From the NCBI GenBank assembly GCA_001776905.1, contig MFDM01000014.1, positions 8,075-42,762 on the forward strand: DNA of 34,688 nucleotides, in the 5' to 3' direction. The stretch is from Candidatus Daviesbacteria bacterium RIFCSPLOWO2_01_FULL_39_12 (GTDB lineage Bacteria; Patescibacteriota; Microgenomatia; Daviesbacterales; UBA10151). Each line of letters begins with the position of its first letter. The first letter of the stretch is position 1. Positions 24,330 through 31,461 of the stretch are shown here, piece by piece. Made by a program: the position numbers and the translations under genes. The notes beneath the pieces are model-generated. The model did no database searches. It was not told where the DNA came from and was given only the letters and a program-made list of their open reading frames with translations.

Positions 24330-25959
24330 AAAAAATTATTACCAATAAAAGAAGGAAGGAAATTATTGTTACCCAGTTTGACAAAGTCCTTATCAGGGTA
24401 TTTTCAAATTGACCCTCTACTAAATACTCCCCCCTATCTAAGCTGAAAGCTATTCTTCCGATGGTACCTTGAGTATGCGGGATCACCTTATCATTAGCCA
24501 GAACCTGCCAGTCTGGAAAATCGAAGATGGGAACTTCTATCTTAGCCTCCTCTACTACATCTATATTAAACTCAAATCTGTTTGATCTAATTTTAAAATC
24601 TTTAATGTTTGCTTGACCAAAAGTTATAATGGGCATGGATGGGGCAGCTTCCTGTGGTTTGAGGGCAGTTTGCGGTAAATAATCTAAAATTGCCGCCTTT
24701 TGCTGTTGCTCCCAAAATTGACCTGAAAGTTTTTGTTGATCTGACAAATTTGGATAGAATTGATCAGGTTTAAAAAAATTGGAATTAAGAACCACTGCTA
24801 AAGTAACAATTAAAATCATTGAATATTTCTTGTATTTAACAGAGGTGGAACTGACCAGAAAACCTCCCAGTAAGCTGGCACTGAAAACGGCCACTGATAA
24901 AAATCTCCAGGGAAATTGGACAAACCTTAACAATGTAAATTTTTCCCAAATAAAGGCTGACCTTATATGTGTCATGAATATGGCAACGATAAATACCAAC
25001 AGTATCAATAAAGCATATTTTGAGCTTCTTTCCTTAAAATAAATTGCCATGGAAATAATCGAAGCAATTACAATCCACCAGTGTGGCCAACCAATCTGAA
25101 ATGAGATGGTATCATCACTTCCCGGGGATGAGGCTCCATAGCCCCAAGATCTATCAAAAAATAATTGATTTAAGCTGACAAAATGGGCTCTGAAATCCAA
25201 GTCTAACCTGGTTAAATTTTCAATTTGAACTAAGTCTTTCTCAAAAAAACTGGGGATAGTAAAAAACGCCGATAACCCAAAGCCTAAGGCTAAACTTAAT
25301 ATTAATGGGATAAATAATTTAGATTTCTCAATATATATCCAAAAAGCACAAAATAATATGAGCGTCGGGATAAAAAATATCGTCATGATATTATGGGAAG
25401 TTAACAGTATGGCTAAAGAAATGGTCAAAATTATAAAATATCTAACTTTAAATTCTCTGATTAATTTATATGCAAAAAGAAAACATAAAGGAACGATGGA
25501 GATGGCAAAACTTTCTGCCAAAGCTCCTCTGACATATAAATCCAAAGCTTTGTATGGAACAAATTGGTATAAAATAGCGGCCACAAATCCTGCTTCTTTC
25601 CCAAAAATCTCTTTACCTAAATAATACATTGAGATCCCACCTGAAAGTGCAGCCATAAAAAATAAAATTTTGGCTGACAATATAAATCCAAAAATAAAAC
25701 TCAACAAGCCTCCCACATAATATATAAAGGGATTATAATAATTAAAAAGCGGGTAACCATTGCCATATCCCATATCACTTACCCATCTGCAGGGGATTTG
25801 CAGATCCTCAAAGCATTTTCTCATCTCAAAAATCCTCATCACCTGTAAATCATCATGATGTGAAAAATAACCCGGCAAAAATAAGGGCCAAACTACCAGT
25901 AATGAAAAGGCCAAAAGTAAAATTAAATAAATATTTTTTTTAATGTTTTCCAAAGTCAT
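24301..25959 (-). CDS. PTPS-related polytopic membrane protein, GT-C-like (copy 2 of 3 full-length)
   Basis: This 552-residue paralogue of its two neighbours has HHDDLQVMR (Asp36-Asp37) in the first loop, then QIPCRW and GNGYPLFNY. PYKALDLYVRGALAE and TSHNIMT follow, then RSWGYGASSPGSDD in the middle loop and VQFPWRFL. The C-terminal outside region has FPDWQVLANDK and FENTLIR before the last helix. The string of conserved outside-loop residues (DD, RW, RGA, WGYG) suggests one active site facing outward. It overlaps the upstream gene by 20 bp and the downstream gene by 29 bp. Its closest relative by eye is the upstream copy, pointing to local tandem duplication. Confidence 0.85.
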   Translation of the reverse strand: MTLENIKKNIYLILLLAFSLLVVWPLFLPGYFSHHDDLQVMRIFEMRKCFEDLQIPCRWVSDMGYGNGYPLFNYYNPFIYYVGGLLSFIFGFILSAKILFFMAALSGGISMYYLGKEIFGKEAGFVAAILYQFVPYKALDLYVRGALAESFAISIVPLCFLFAYKLIREFKVRYFIILTISLAILLTSHNIMTIFFIPTLILFCAFWIYIEKSKLFIPLILSLALGFGLSAFFTIPSFFEKDLVQIENLTRLDLDFRAHFVSLNQLFFDRSWGYGASSPGSDDTISFQIGWPHWWIVIASIISMAIYFKERSSKYALLILLVFIVAIFMTHIRSAFIWEKFTLLRFVQFPWRFLSVAVFSASLLGGFLVSSTSVKYKKYSMILIVTLAVVLNSNFFKPDQFYPNLSDQQKLSGQFWEQQQKAAILDYLPQTALKPQEAAPSMPIITFGQANIKDFKIRSNRFEFNIDVVEEAKIEVPIFDFPDWQVLANDKVIPHTQGTIGRIAFSLDRGEYLVEGQFENTLIRTLSNWVTIISFLLLLVIIFYAKDRKIFR

Positions 25960-27625
25960 AAATTTTAAAGATTAAAAATATTAAGATCAAAAAACTTCCT
26001 AAAGTAATTGTATCCCCGATTGTCCTGATAGGAGTATTTTTTAATTGAGCTTTTATAAAATGCTTCCCGGTAGTTACAGGAACAGCAATCAGCCCAAAAC
26101 AATATTCCTCTCCTCTGCAATCATTGTTAACATGGGCTACTTTTTGCCCATCAATACTAACTTCCATTCCCGGAAAATCAAAAAGAGGCAACCTCAATAA
26201 GGCACCTTCCTGCACATTTATCTCTCCATATTGATAGTCGGTTCCCTTTTGGTAACTTAAAAATTCCACTTGTCCTGCCAATACCTCAGGCAACTTTGGA
26301 GCCTCATGATTAGGAGGTAGTTTGGCATAGATTGGCAAATAATCAAAAATAGAAATTGTTAACTGCTTTTGCCATAAACTGCCGGAAAATTTATCCTGAT
26401 CAGTAATTGGAAGCCAGTTTTTCGGTTGAAAAAATTGCCCATGTAGTATAAAAATTCCCAGTAAAGTTATCACGACAAAAATCTTGGCATATTTTTCATT
26501 GAATTTTGAAATATAAAATACTGCTATGGAACCTAAAAAAGACAGCAGAAAAATGCTGACAGTTAAAAATCTCCAAGGAAACTGCAACCAAACCAAAACC
26601 GGCAATGTACTCCAAATAAATGTTGACCTTTGATGAATTAAAAATAGCACCAACAATTCAGTCAAAGATAATATGATTGTCATAGTTGCCAGCCTTTTAT
26701 ATTTTTTAAATAAAATTAAAGAAAGTGTAAGGGCAAGTAAACCCAAAATCCAATGAATCTGTCCGGTTGATAAAGTCAAATCATTATCCTGCCCTAGTCC
26801 GGATGATCCATAACCCCATCTGTTTGATATGAATAGCCTTTCCAAATTTACAAAGTGTTGCCTGAAATCAAAATAACCTCCCAGTAAAGTTTCCAGATGG
26901 GCATATTGTCTTTCGAACACCACAGGTAGTGTATAAAAGGCAGCCAGCCCTAACCCCAATAATCCTGAAAAAATTATTTTTAATAAGACCCTCCATTGCC
27001 TTTCTACAGTAAGTAAACTGACACACCAGATTAGGGCAACTGGTATAAAAATCATGGTCATTAAGTTATGGGTAATTAAAAGCCCACCAATAGATAAAGA
27101 GAGCAAAACTACATATTTTAAACTTTTTTTAGTGATCAACTGATAAATAGCTAAAAAAATTAATGGATAAAAGACTAAACTCCACAGCTCGCTCAACGCA
27201 CCTCTCACATAGACCTCCAATGCTTTGTAGGGCACATATGTATAAAGCATGGCGCCTAAAAAAGCAGGCAGAGCGGCTTTTAGAAAAGTTTTTAGAAAAA
27301 TAAACATCAAAAGAGTGGATAAGACATATCCCAAAATAAACAAAAGTTTTACTGAATCGATAATTTGCACTCCCAAAAGGTGGAAAAAGGCACCAAGATA
27401 ATAAATAAAGGGGGGATAATATAAAAACTGCGGGTAACCATAGCCGTATCCTGCGTCAGGCACCCATCTGCAGGGAATTTGCAAATCCTGCAAGCATTTA
27501 GACATTTCCAAAATTCTGAAAGCTTGTAGATCATCCTGCATAAAGAAAAAGCCGGGGCGTAAAAGTTGGTAAAATGTGGGCAATGTTAAAATCAATAGTA
27601 CTAAAAACAAAGCTGCTTTTCTCAT
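25940..27625 (-). CDS. PTPS-related polytopic membrane protein, GT-C-like (copy 1 of 3 full-length)
   Basis: This 561-residue protein starts with a hydrophobic helix and FMQDDLQAFR (Asp31-Asp32), then QIPCRW, GYGYPQFLYY, PYKALEVYVRGALSE and THNLMT. The middle loop has NRWGYGSSGLGQDND, then LQFPWRFL. The C-terminal outside region contains FPGMEVSIDGQ, a Cys pair around NDCRGEEYCFG not seen in the other copies, and LKNTPIR. The two Cys residues could form a disulfide outside the cell. The ATG overlaps the TGA of the first operon gene (ATGA at 27622-27625). As with the other copies, activity is inferred from the conserved acidic loop and the context only. Confidence 0.85.
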   Translation of the reverse strand: MRKAALFLVLLILTLPTFYQLLRPGFFFMQDDLQAFRILEMSKCLQDLQIPCRWVPDAGYGYGYPQFLYYPPFIYYLGAFFHLLGVQIIDSVKLLFILGYVLSTLLMFIFLKTFLKAALPAFLGAMLYTYVPYKALEVYVRGALSELWSLVFYPLIFLAIYQLITKKSLKYVVLLSLSIGGLLITHNLMTMIFIPVALIWCVSLLTVERQWRVLLKIIFSGLLGLGLAAFYTLPVVFERQYAHLETLLGGYFDFRQHFVNLERLFISNRWGYGSSGLGQDNDLTLSTGQIHWILGLLALTLSLILFKKYKRLATMTIILSLTELLVLFLIHQRSTFIWSTLPVLVWLQFPWRFLTVSIFLLSFLGSIAVFYISKFNEKYAKIFVVITLLGIFILHGQFFQPKNWLPITDQDKFSGSLWQKQLTISIFDYLPIYAKLPPNHEAPKLPEVLAGQVEFLSYQKGTDYQYGEINVQEGALLRLPLFDFPGMEVSIDGQKVAHVNNDCRGEEYCFGLIAVPVTTGKHFIKAQLKNTPIRTIGDTITLGSFLILIFLIFKIYDFGKH

Positions 27626-29148
27626 TTTTGAGAGATGATCCTAAAAAGTTGGATGGCATCCTGTTGACCATCTAAACTTTTAACCTTTGGAAACTCCATG
27701 ATAAGTTCTAAACCGCTCTGATGTTCCATCAGCCTTGATCTGTTAGCCACAAAATAAACCTCATTATCTTTTAAAGCTTCTCTGAGTTGCGCAGAAATAG
27801 TGGCATGGGAGCCAATAATTGGTATGCCAGCTTTATCCAGATAAATTTGCAACCCATCAGGCAATGTTCCAAAATACCCCTCTGTCCCTACAACAACATT
27901 AGTTTGTTTCTTCCTCTCCACCAGATATTCTGCAATCTCTTTAAACCCATATCCTGCTGTCCACTCTTCAAAATATCCGATTCTCTCGGCTCTTGGCAAA
28001 GGCGCTTTTTGGGGATCTGTTAATAGTAGGTAATTAAAGTTAAGAGCCGGGATCAGTAAAATTACCAGTACTACCATTTTTACTATCTTACTTGATACTT
28101 GATACTTGATACTTGATATTTTCTCTATCCCATAACCTGCAATCACCAAAAAAGGCGGGATAGATGCCAGTAAATACCTGGCAGTAAAAGGTCTTAAAAA
28201 AGCCATCTCTAAAAGAAGCGGTATTAACCCCCAAAGCAAGACGACTAATCCTAATCTATTCCTCTCCCCTATCACTCTTATTACCCCAATCCCCCCTATC
28301 AATAAAACAGGCCAACTTAACAGCTTGGGAAACCAATCTGAGATATCCCTCAAATGAGGGATAAATGGATCTAGAGGTCTGCCAATTAGCTCCAGTGGGG
28401 AGAAAACATAATCGGCATTCCTGGCTGAAAGTTGGTGAAAGTTTGGTCCTAATCTTAAAAGATTGTATGCAACCAGGGCAATCCCAATTGCCACAGCCCA
28501 AAATATCATAAGCTTTACCAGCTTATGACCCCTATTTTCTCGCTTCGCGAAACGAGCCCCACCATCTCTAAAAGCCAAGAAAGAAACAGGCACCAGCAAT
28601 AGATTGATCATTCCAGGAGTCTTAGTCAAAATCCCTCCACCTAAAATAAATCCCAAAATCATGGATAAATCTAATCTGACTGTTTGAGAAAGCCAAATGG
28701 CAAAATAAATTGCCCAGACGGTAAAGGCAGCCAGCATTGAGTCAACTAATGCCATTCTGTCAAAAAAGACAATGTAGGGAGTAATTACATAAAGAAACCC
28801 TGCCCAAAGAGCCACTTTTTTACCAAACACTTTCCACCCCAAAACTATTACACCCACCAAGCTCATAAAGCCAGATACCACAGATAAAAACCTGCCTGCA
28901 AACAGAGGATCCTCTATAAATTTTAGAACCGGCATCATGCTCCACATAAATAGAGGGGTTTTTCCATCAAATAAAGGCAAAAATCTTAAGGTTGACTCAG
29001 CTCTCATCACCTGAGCCCACCTGATATAAATGGCCTCATCTGCAAAAATGGGCTGAAGAGTAAGGTTTGGTACTCTTAACAGAAAATATAAAACTATCAG
29101 CAGGAAAAAAGCTAAAATTTCCAATTTGTATTGGGAGATAATCTTCAC
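27622..29148 (-). CDS. PMT/ArnT-like GT-C glycosyltransferase, first gene of the 20-kb operon, GTG start
   Basis: This 508-residue protein has FADEAIYI (Asp37-Glu38) in the first loop and DGKTPLFMW (from residue 61), very close to the ArnT-type E/D-K-P-P/T-L second motif. It then has about ten helices and a soluble tail of about 110 residues. It is the most ArnT-like of the set. GTG at 29148 is the only plausible start: the next Met falls after the catalytic loop, and the -10 box lies 6 nt upstream. Two features interrupt the gene without breaking frame: a palindrome pair (28507-28556) encoding a basic cytoplasmic-loop stretch, and a four-unit 7-bp repeat (28090-28117). The family call is firm; sugar and acceptor are unknown. 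Confidence 0.9.
   Translation of the reverse strand: MKIISQYKLEILAFFLLIVLYFLLRVPNLTLQPIFADEAIYIRWAQVMRAESTLRFLPLFDGKTPLFMWSMMPVLKFIEDPLFAGRFLSVVSGFMSLVGVIVLGWKVFGKKVALWAGFLYVITPYIVFFDRMALVDSMLAAFTVWAIYFAIWLSQTVRLDLSMILGFILGGGILTKTPGMINLLLVPVSFLAFRDGGARFAKRENRGHKLVKLMIFWAVAIGIALVAYNLLRLGPNFHQLSARNADYVFSPLELIGRPLDPFIPHLRDISDWFPKLLSWPVLLIGGIGVIRVIGERNRLGLVVLLWGLIPLLLEMAFLRPFTARYLLASIPPFLVIAGYGIEKISSIKYQVSSKIVKMVVLVILLIPALNFNYLLLTDPQKAPLPRAERIGYFEEWTAGYGFKEIAEYLVERKKQTNVVVGTEGYFGTLPDGLQIYLDKAGIPIIGSHATISAQLREALKDNEVYFVANRSRLMEHQSGLELIMEFPKVKSLDGQQDAIQLFRIISQK
28090..28117. repeat. Four perfect tandem copies of ACTTGAT inside a coding region
   Basis: The plus strand reads ACTTGAT four times without a mismatch, followed by ATT. 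Because 7 is not a multiple of 3, three units (21 nt) make one 7-residue period in the protein, here around IKYQVSS. It lies before a hydrophobic segment of the PMT-like protein, so it is in a loop. A gain or loss of one unit would shift the frame, so the tract could act as a slippage-prone phase switch for the first gene of the operon. Confidence 0.8.
28507..28556. repeat. Two palindromes inserted in a cytoplasmic loop coding region
   Basis: CATAAGCT-TTACC-AGCTTATG (28507-28527) has a perfect 8-bp stem. CTCG and CGAG at 28539-28556 flank TTCGCGAA with one mismatch pair. On the minus strand the block encodes the very basic ARFAKRENRGHK stretch between two hydrophobic segments of the PMT-like protein. 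This looks like a small palindromic insertion that stayed in frame. Confidence 0.6.
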
Positions 29149-29154
29149 TTAATC

Positions 29155-29182
29155 ATTATATACAATTTCAGCCTTGGATCAA
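29155..29182 (-). promoter_or_regulatory. Promoter of the 12-gene GT-C operon, leaderless type
   Basis: The minus strand shows TTGATC (29177-29182), a 16-nt spacer and a perfect TATAAT (29155-29160). Only 6 nt lie between TATAAT and the GTG start at 29148, so the transcript should begin on or within a base of the start codon, leaving no room for a Shine-Dalgarno. It is the only good promoter seen for the 20 kb of genes that follow. The rest of the 84-bp divergent gap (29149-29232) holds a possible TTAAAT (29219-29224), 8 nt before the plus-strand ATG, without a good -35. Confidence 0.75.
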
Positions 29183-29232
29183 AAGCTCATTTTATCTGGA
29201 TCAGCCCTATAGTTTGACTTAAATTCCGGAAA

Positions 29233-30318
29233 ATGATACCATTCACAGATTATATGAGTAAACTACCTGAAATTCGAGACGAAATTGTGGAGAATACTTA
29301 TCAGGACGCTATAACAACCCCCTTTGTCTTTATCGAACAGGCAGGGGAGCATCTGGGCGAAAGTAGTCCTGCTTTGATGACTGCCCGTATTATTGATGCT
29401 TTGAGAATGTCTCATCTTAACGGATTAAGAGATACTTTGTGGCACCTGAGAATGACATTTTTTATACCAGAATGTTTCGCCAGATTTGCCTTAGCAGCCG
29501 ATTCTCCTCCAGTTCGTATTGCCAGAAAAACCATGGATGTTTTGGAAAAAAGACCTATTCCTCCTAATCAGGTTATCGAGCAAAGATTGGCTCGCTTGAG
29601 CCCTAAAATGGCTGATTTGACCCGTCATATTTTTATCTTGGCTCAGAAAGATGGTATGAAAGATGATGCTTTAAATATGTCCTACACAAAAATGCTTCGT
29701 TCTTTATTACTGCTGGAAAAACAAGCCGAGGATCAGCAATCTTTAGATCCGGTAGAAGATCTTGGTCTTGGCGAAGGTTCTCCCTCTTCATTAATACTTG
29801 TTAGAAAACCAGTGATGAGCAAATTATTTATTGCTTTTATAACCACACCGGAAAGTTTTATACAGTCATCTTTTGAACCTCTTGGAAAAGATAATCCGGA
29901 GTTTTTTACACTCACTGCCGGAGTATCAACTGTCATGGGATTTCCTGCCATCGTAACTGCAGCTATAATCAACAGGGCAGTTATAGAAGAATATCAAAAA
30001 AGAGGATTAGAGATACCTTGGGTAAAAAAAGAGGCTATTGCTTTCATTTCAAAATCCCAACAGGAAGCTATGAGAAAAGGTGGAAATGACACTCTACAGA
30101 TATTTAGAGAGCTTGGCATCGAGAGAGATGAATTTAACCAGTTAAGCAGGAAAGAGAATCCTCACATTTGGCAGGGATTAGATCTTTTAAAAAGAATATG
30201 CCATTTCAATCCGGCCATAGTTGATAATATGGCTTACTTAACTTATAGGGCTTGGAAAAATCAGACAGTCATAAATTATATGAGAAACCAGGTAGATTCT
30301 ACGGAAGAGACTGATTGA
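29233..30318 (+). CDS. Unknown soluble helical protein
   Basis: This 361-residue protein belongs to no family I recognise. It is predicted by eye to be almost entirely alpha-helical, with no signal peptide. A moderately hydrophobic stretch near residues 230-255 (FFTLTAGVSTVMGFPAIV) could be a buried helix rather than a membrane one. There are no obvious catalytic or metal motifs, and the sequence is Arg/Lys/Glu-rich near the C-terminus. It stands alone on the plus strand, divergent from the glycan operon (84 bp) and overlapping the opposite-strand DUF3175-like gene by 43 bp at its 3' end. ATG at 29233 is the first in-frame start; ATG at 29254 is an alternative. Codon use looks like real coding sequence. 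Function is not inferred. Confidence 0.75.
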   Translation: MIPFTDYMSKLPEIRDEIVENTYQDAITTPFVFIEQAGEHLGESSPALMTARIIDALRMSHLNGLRDTLWHLRMTFFIPECFARFALAADSPPVRIARKTMDVLEKRPIPPNQVIEQRLARLSPKMADLTRHIFILAQKDGMKDDALNMSYTKMLRSLLLLEKQAEDQQSLDPVEDLGLGEGSPSSLILVRKPVMSKLFIAFITTPESFIQSSFEPLGKDNPEFFTLTAGVSTVMGFPAIVTAAIINRAVIEEYQKRGLEIPWVKKEAIAFISKSQQEAMRKGGNDTLQIFRELGIERDEFNQLSRKENPHIWQGLDLLKRICHFNPAIVDNMAYLTYRAWKNQTVINYMRNQVDSTEETD

Positions 30319-30467
30319 AAAGGTGTCCCCTTTCTTCTTAAACTATCCTCAGCAGATCTTTTTAAAGATAGGGCAATCTTTTTGGGATCATCCCAGGTAA
30401 ACACCCCTTCTTCCAAATCCAGGGCAAAGGAGTGTTTAGTGACATATCCTAACCATTTTTTTCTCAT
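30276..30467 (-). CDS. DUF3175-like small protein, C-terminally shortened
   Basis: This 63-residue protein begins KKWLGYVTKHSFALDLEEG and continues FTWDDPKKIA, SLKRSAEDS and RRKGTPFQS. That is the conserved core of DUF3175 as I recall it. In that family the sequence normally continues with a Met/Phe/Tyr-rich segment (roughly AMSMLNFYINRAG). Here that part is absent, and the last 14 codons run as the antisense of the C-terminus of the plus-strand 361-residue protein (overlap 30276-30318). The gene follows the 79-residue gene by 1 nt, so the two form a small operon. It may be a functional short variant or a decayed 3' end. No biochemical function is known to me for the family. Confidence 0.65.
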   Translation of the reverse strand: MRKKWLGYVTKHSFALDLEEGVFTWDDPKKIALSLKRSAEDSLRRKGTPFQSVSSVESTWFLI

Positions 30468-30468
30468 A

Positions 30469-30708
30469 TCATTCAGAAATTATAACTTCTTTTGCCACAA
30501 TATACATTGTCCTGCCATTCCTCTTTTGTGGATATAAAGAGACTGTTGGTTCTATTCCTTCCGATCTGGGAAAAGTTTCCAGCCACTTTCTTTGTAATCT
30601 TCTATATTCCAAAACTGCAGGGTCAGGTGCAGGTGGAAAATACCCATCTTCTCCAAAAATCGGCGGGAAAAGTTGTTCTTCTAGAGTTTCTATCCTTCTC
30701 TCACCCAT
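30469..30708 (-). CDS. Small hypothetical protein
   Basis: This 79-residue protein is of no family I know. The sequence is acidic at the start, with a Pro/Phe/Tyr-rich middle (QLFPPIFGEDGYFPPAP) and a more ordered-looking C-terminus (TMYIVAKEVII) that may form beta strands. Reasons to accept it as real: an excellent extended -10 box 8 nt before its ATG, and a stop codon 1 nt before the start of the DUF3175-like gene, making a compact two-gene unit. It has no signal peptide or membrane segment. The upstream gap carries the GGTGTG palindrome. Confidence 0.6.
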   Translation of the reverse strand: MGERRIETLEEQLFPPIFGEDGYFPPAPDPAVLEYRRLQRKWLETFPRSEGIEPTVSLYPQKRNGRTMYIVAKEVIISE

Positions 30709-30716
30709 AGAACCAA

Positions 30717-30725
30717 ATTATACCA
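30717..30725 (-). promoter_or_regulatory. Extended -10 promoter of the small two-gene unit
   Basis: The minus strand shows TGG-TATAAT, a perfect -10 with the TGn extension, 8 nt before the ATG at 30708. The -35 region is poor (about 30739-30744, inside the GGTGTG repeat), which an extended -10 can tolerate. As at 29148, the leader would be near zero. The overlapping palindrome could serve as an operator. Confidence 0.6.
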
Positions 30726-30735
30726 GGATACAAAT

Positions 30736-30768
30736 CCCGGTGTGCCTATTCTGCACACACCCGGTGTG
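30736..30768. repeat. CACACC/GGTGTG palindrome with direct repeats
   Basis: The plus strand has CCCGGTGTG twice (30736-30744 and 30760-30768, 24 bp apart). The second copy forms a palindrome CACACC-C-GGTGTG (30756-30768), and the first can pair as GTGTGC with GCACAC (30740-30745 with 30753-30758). It starts 10 nt after the stop of the exonuclease gene and ends close to the -35 region of the small two-gene unit. It has no T-run, so a classical terminator is unlikely. It resembles the hairpin at 32421-32437. Confidence 0.7.
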
Positions 30769-30777
30769 AGTAAGTCA

Positions 30778-31386
30778 CTACTCAAATATCATTCTTTTAT
30801 AGATTTTTCTGGTCAATTCCACATCTCTTTCACAATATTCACAAATATCATTAATCCTACCATCCCTATACGCTTGTGCTACATCTTTTCCTTCAATACC
30901 ACCATCTTTTGATGTTGGTAATCCGAGAATTTTTGCAAGAGTATCCAAAGAAATAGAAGCAGTCATATTCCATTTTTTCCATTCATGCATAATATCAAAT
31001 ATAGGATCATTCCTGTATCTTGCAAAGTTTAATTCTCTTGTAGGTTTTACCTGTAAAACAATTGACCTTTGGTAAATAAATCTTAAATCAAACTCCATTA
31101 TATTAAACCCAATAAACAAATCCATATCTTTTGCAACTTCCCAAAATTTTTTGATAATTTCAACTTCATCACCGCTTAAAGTCTTAACTGGTTCATCATT
31201 TATAGCATAAGAGATGCATGCAATCCGGCCAAATCCACCATCAAAAGAAGTTTGGGCTAAATATTTTTCAAAGTCTTTTTCTACTCTTGAATTTTTTTCG
31301 GAGTTTTTATGGTGGATTTCACGCAGGACTTCATGGTTATTCTCGTGAGCAGGAATCGTTTCTATATCTAAAAAGATTTTTTTCAT
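30778..31386 (-). CDS. Predicted 3'-5' exonuclease of the PolB exonuclease type (DEDDy)
   Basis: This 202-residue single-domain nuclease starts FLDIETIP (Asp6 and Glu8, ExoI). It continues with FIGFNIMEFDLRF (about 91-103, ExoII with Asn and Asp) and ends with CEYCERDVELT (near residue 187, ExoIII with Tyr-x3-Asp). It matches the stand-alone DNA_pol_B_exo2 family, related to the proofreading domain of family B DNA polymerases but without a polymerase. It should remove nucleotides from 3' DNA ends using two metal ions; all four acidic residues are present. It sits 75 nt after the Bro-N-like gene, which it may follow in one transcript, and is bounded downstream by the GGTGTG palindrome. A role in repair or in the neighbouring restriction/phage-type genes is possible but not shown. 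Confidence 0.88.
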   Translation of the reverse strand: MKKIFLDIETIPAHENNHEVLREIHHKNSEKNSRVEKDFEKYLAQTSFDGGFGRIACISYAINDEPVKTLSGDEVEIIKKFWEVAKDMDLFIGFNIMEFDLRFIYQRSIVLQVKPTRELNFARYRNDPIFDIMHEWKKWNMTASISLDTLAKILGLPTSKDGGIEGKDVAQAYRDGRINDICEYCERDVELTRKIYKRMIFE

Positions 31387-31461
31387 AAATAATTTGTAAA
31401 GTTTGAATCCTTATCACATAAATTTCTCTTACGATTTGGATTGTAATATTGAGACATAAGT

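Noticed and set aside
22626-27625. Pterin biosynthesis role suggested by the family name '6-pyruvoyl-tetrahydropterin synthase-related'
   Set aside because: The proteins are polytopic membrane proteins without the zinc-binding His motif of that enzyme, and the context is glycan assembly.
28090-28117. Tandem repeat as a CRISPR array
   Set aside because: Seven-base units without spacers, inside a coding region, with no cas genes nearby.
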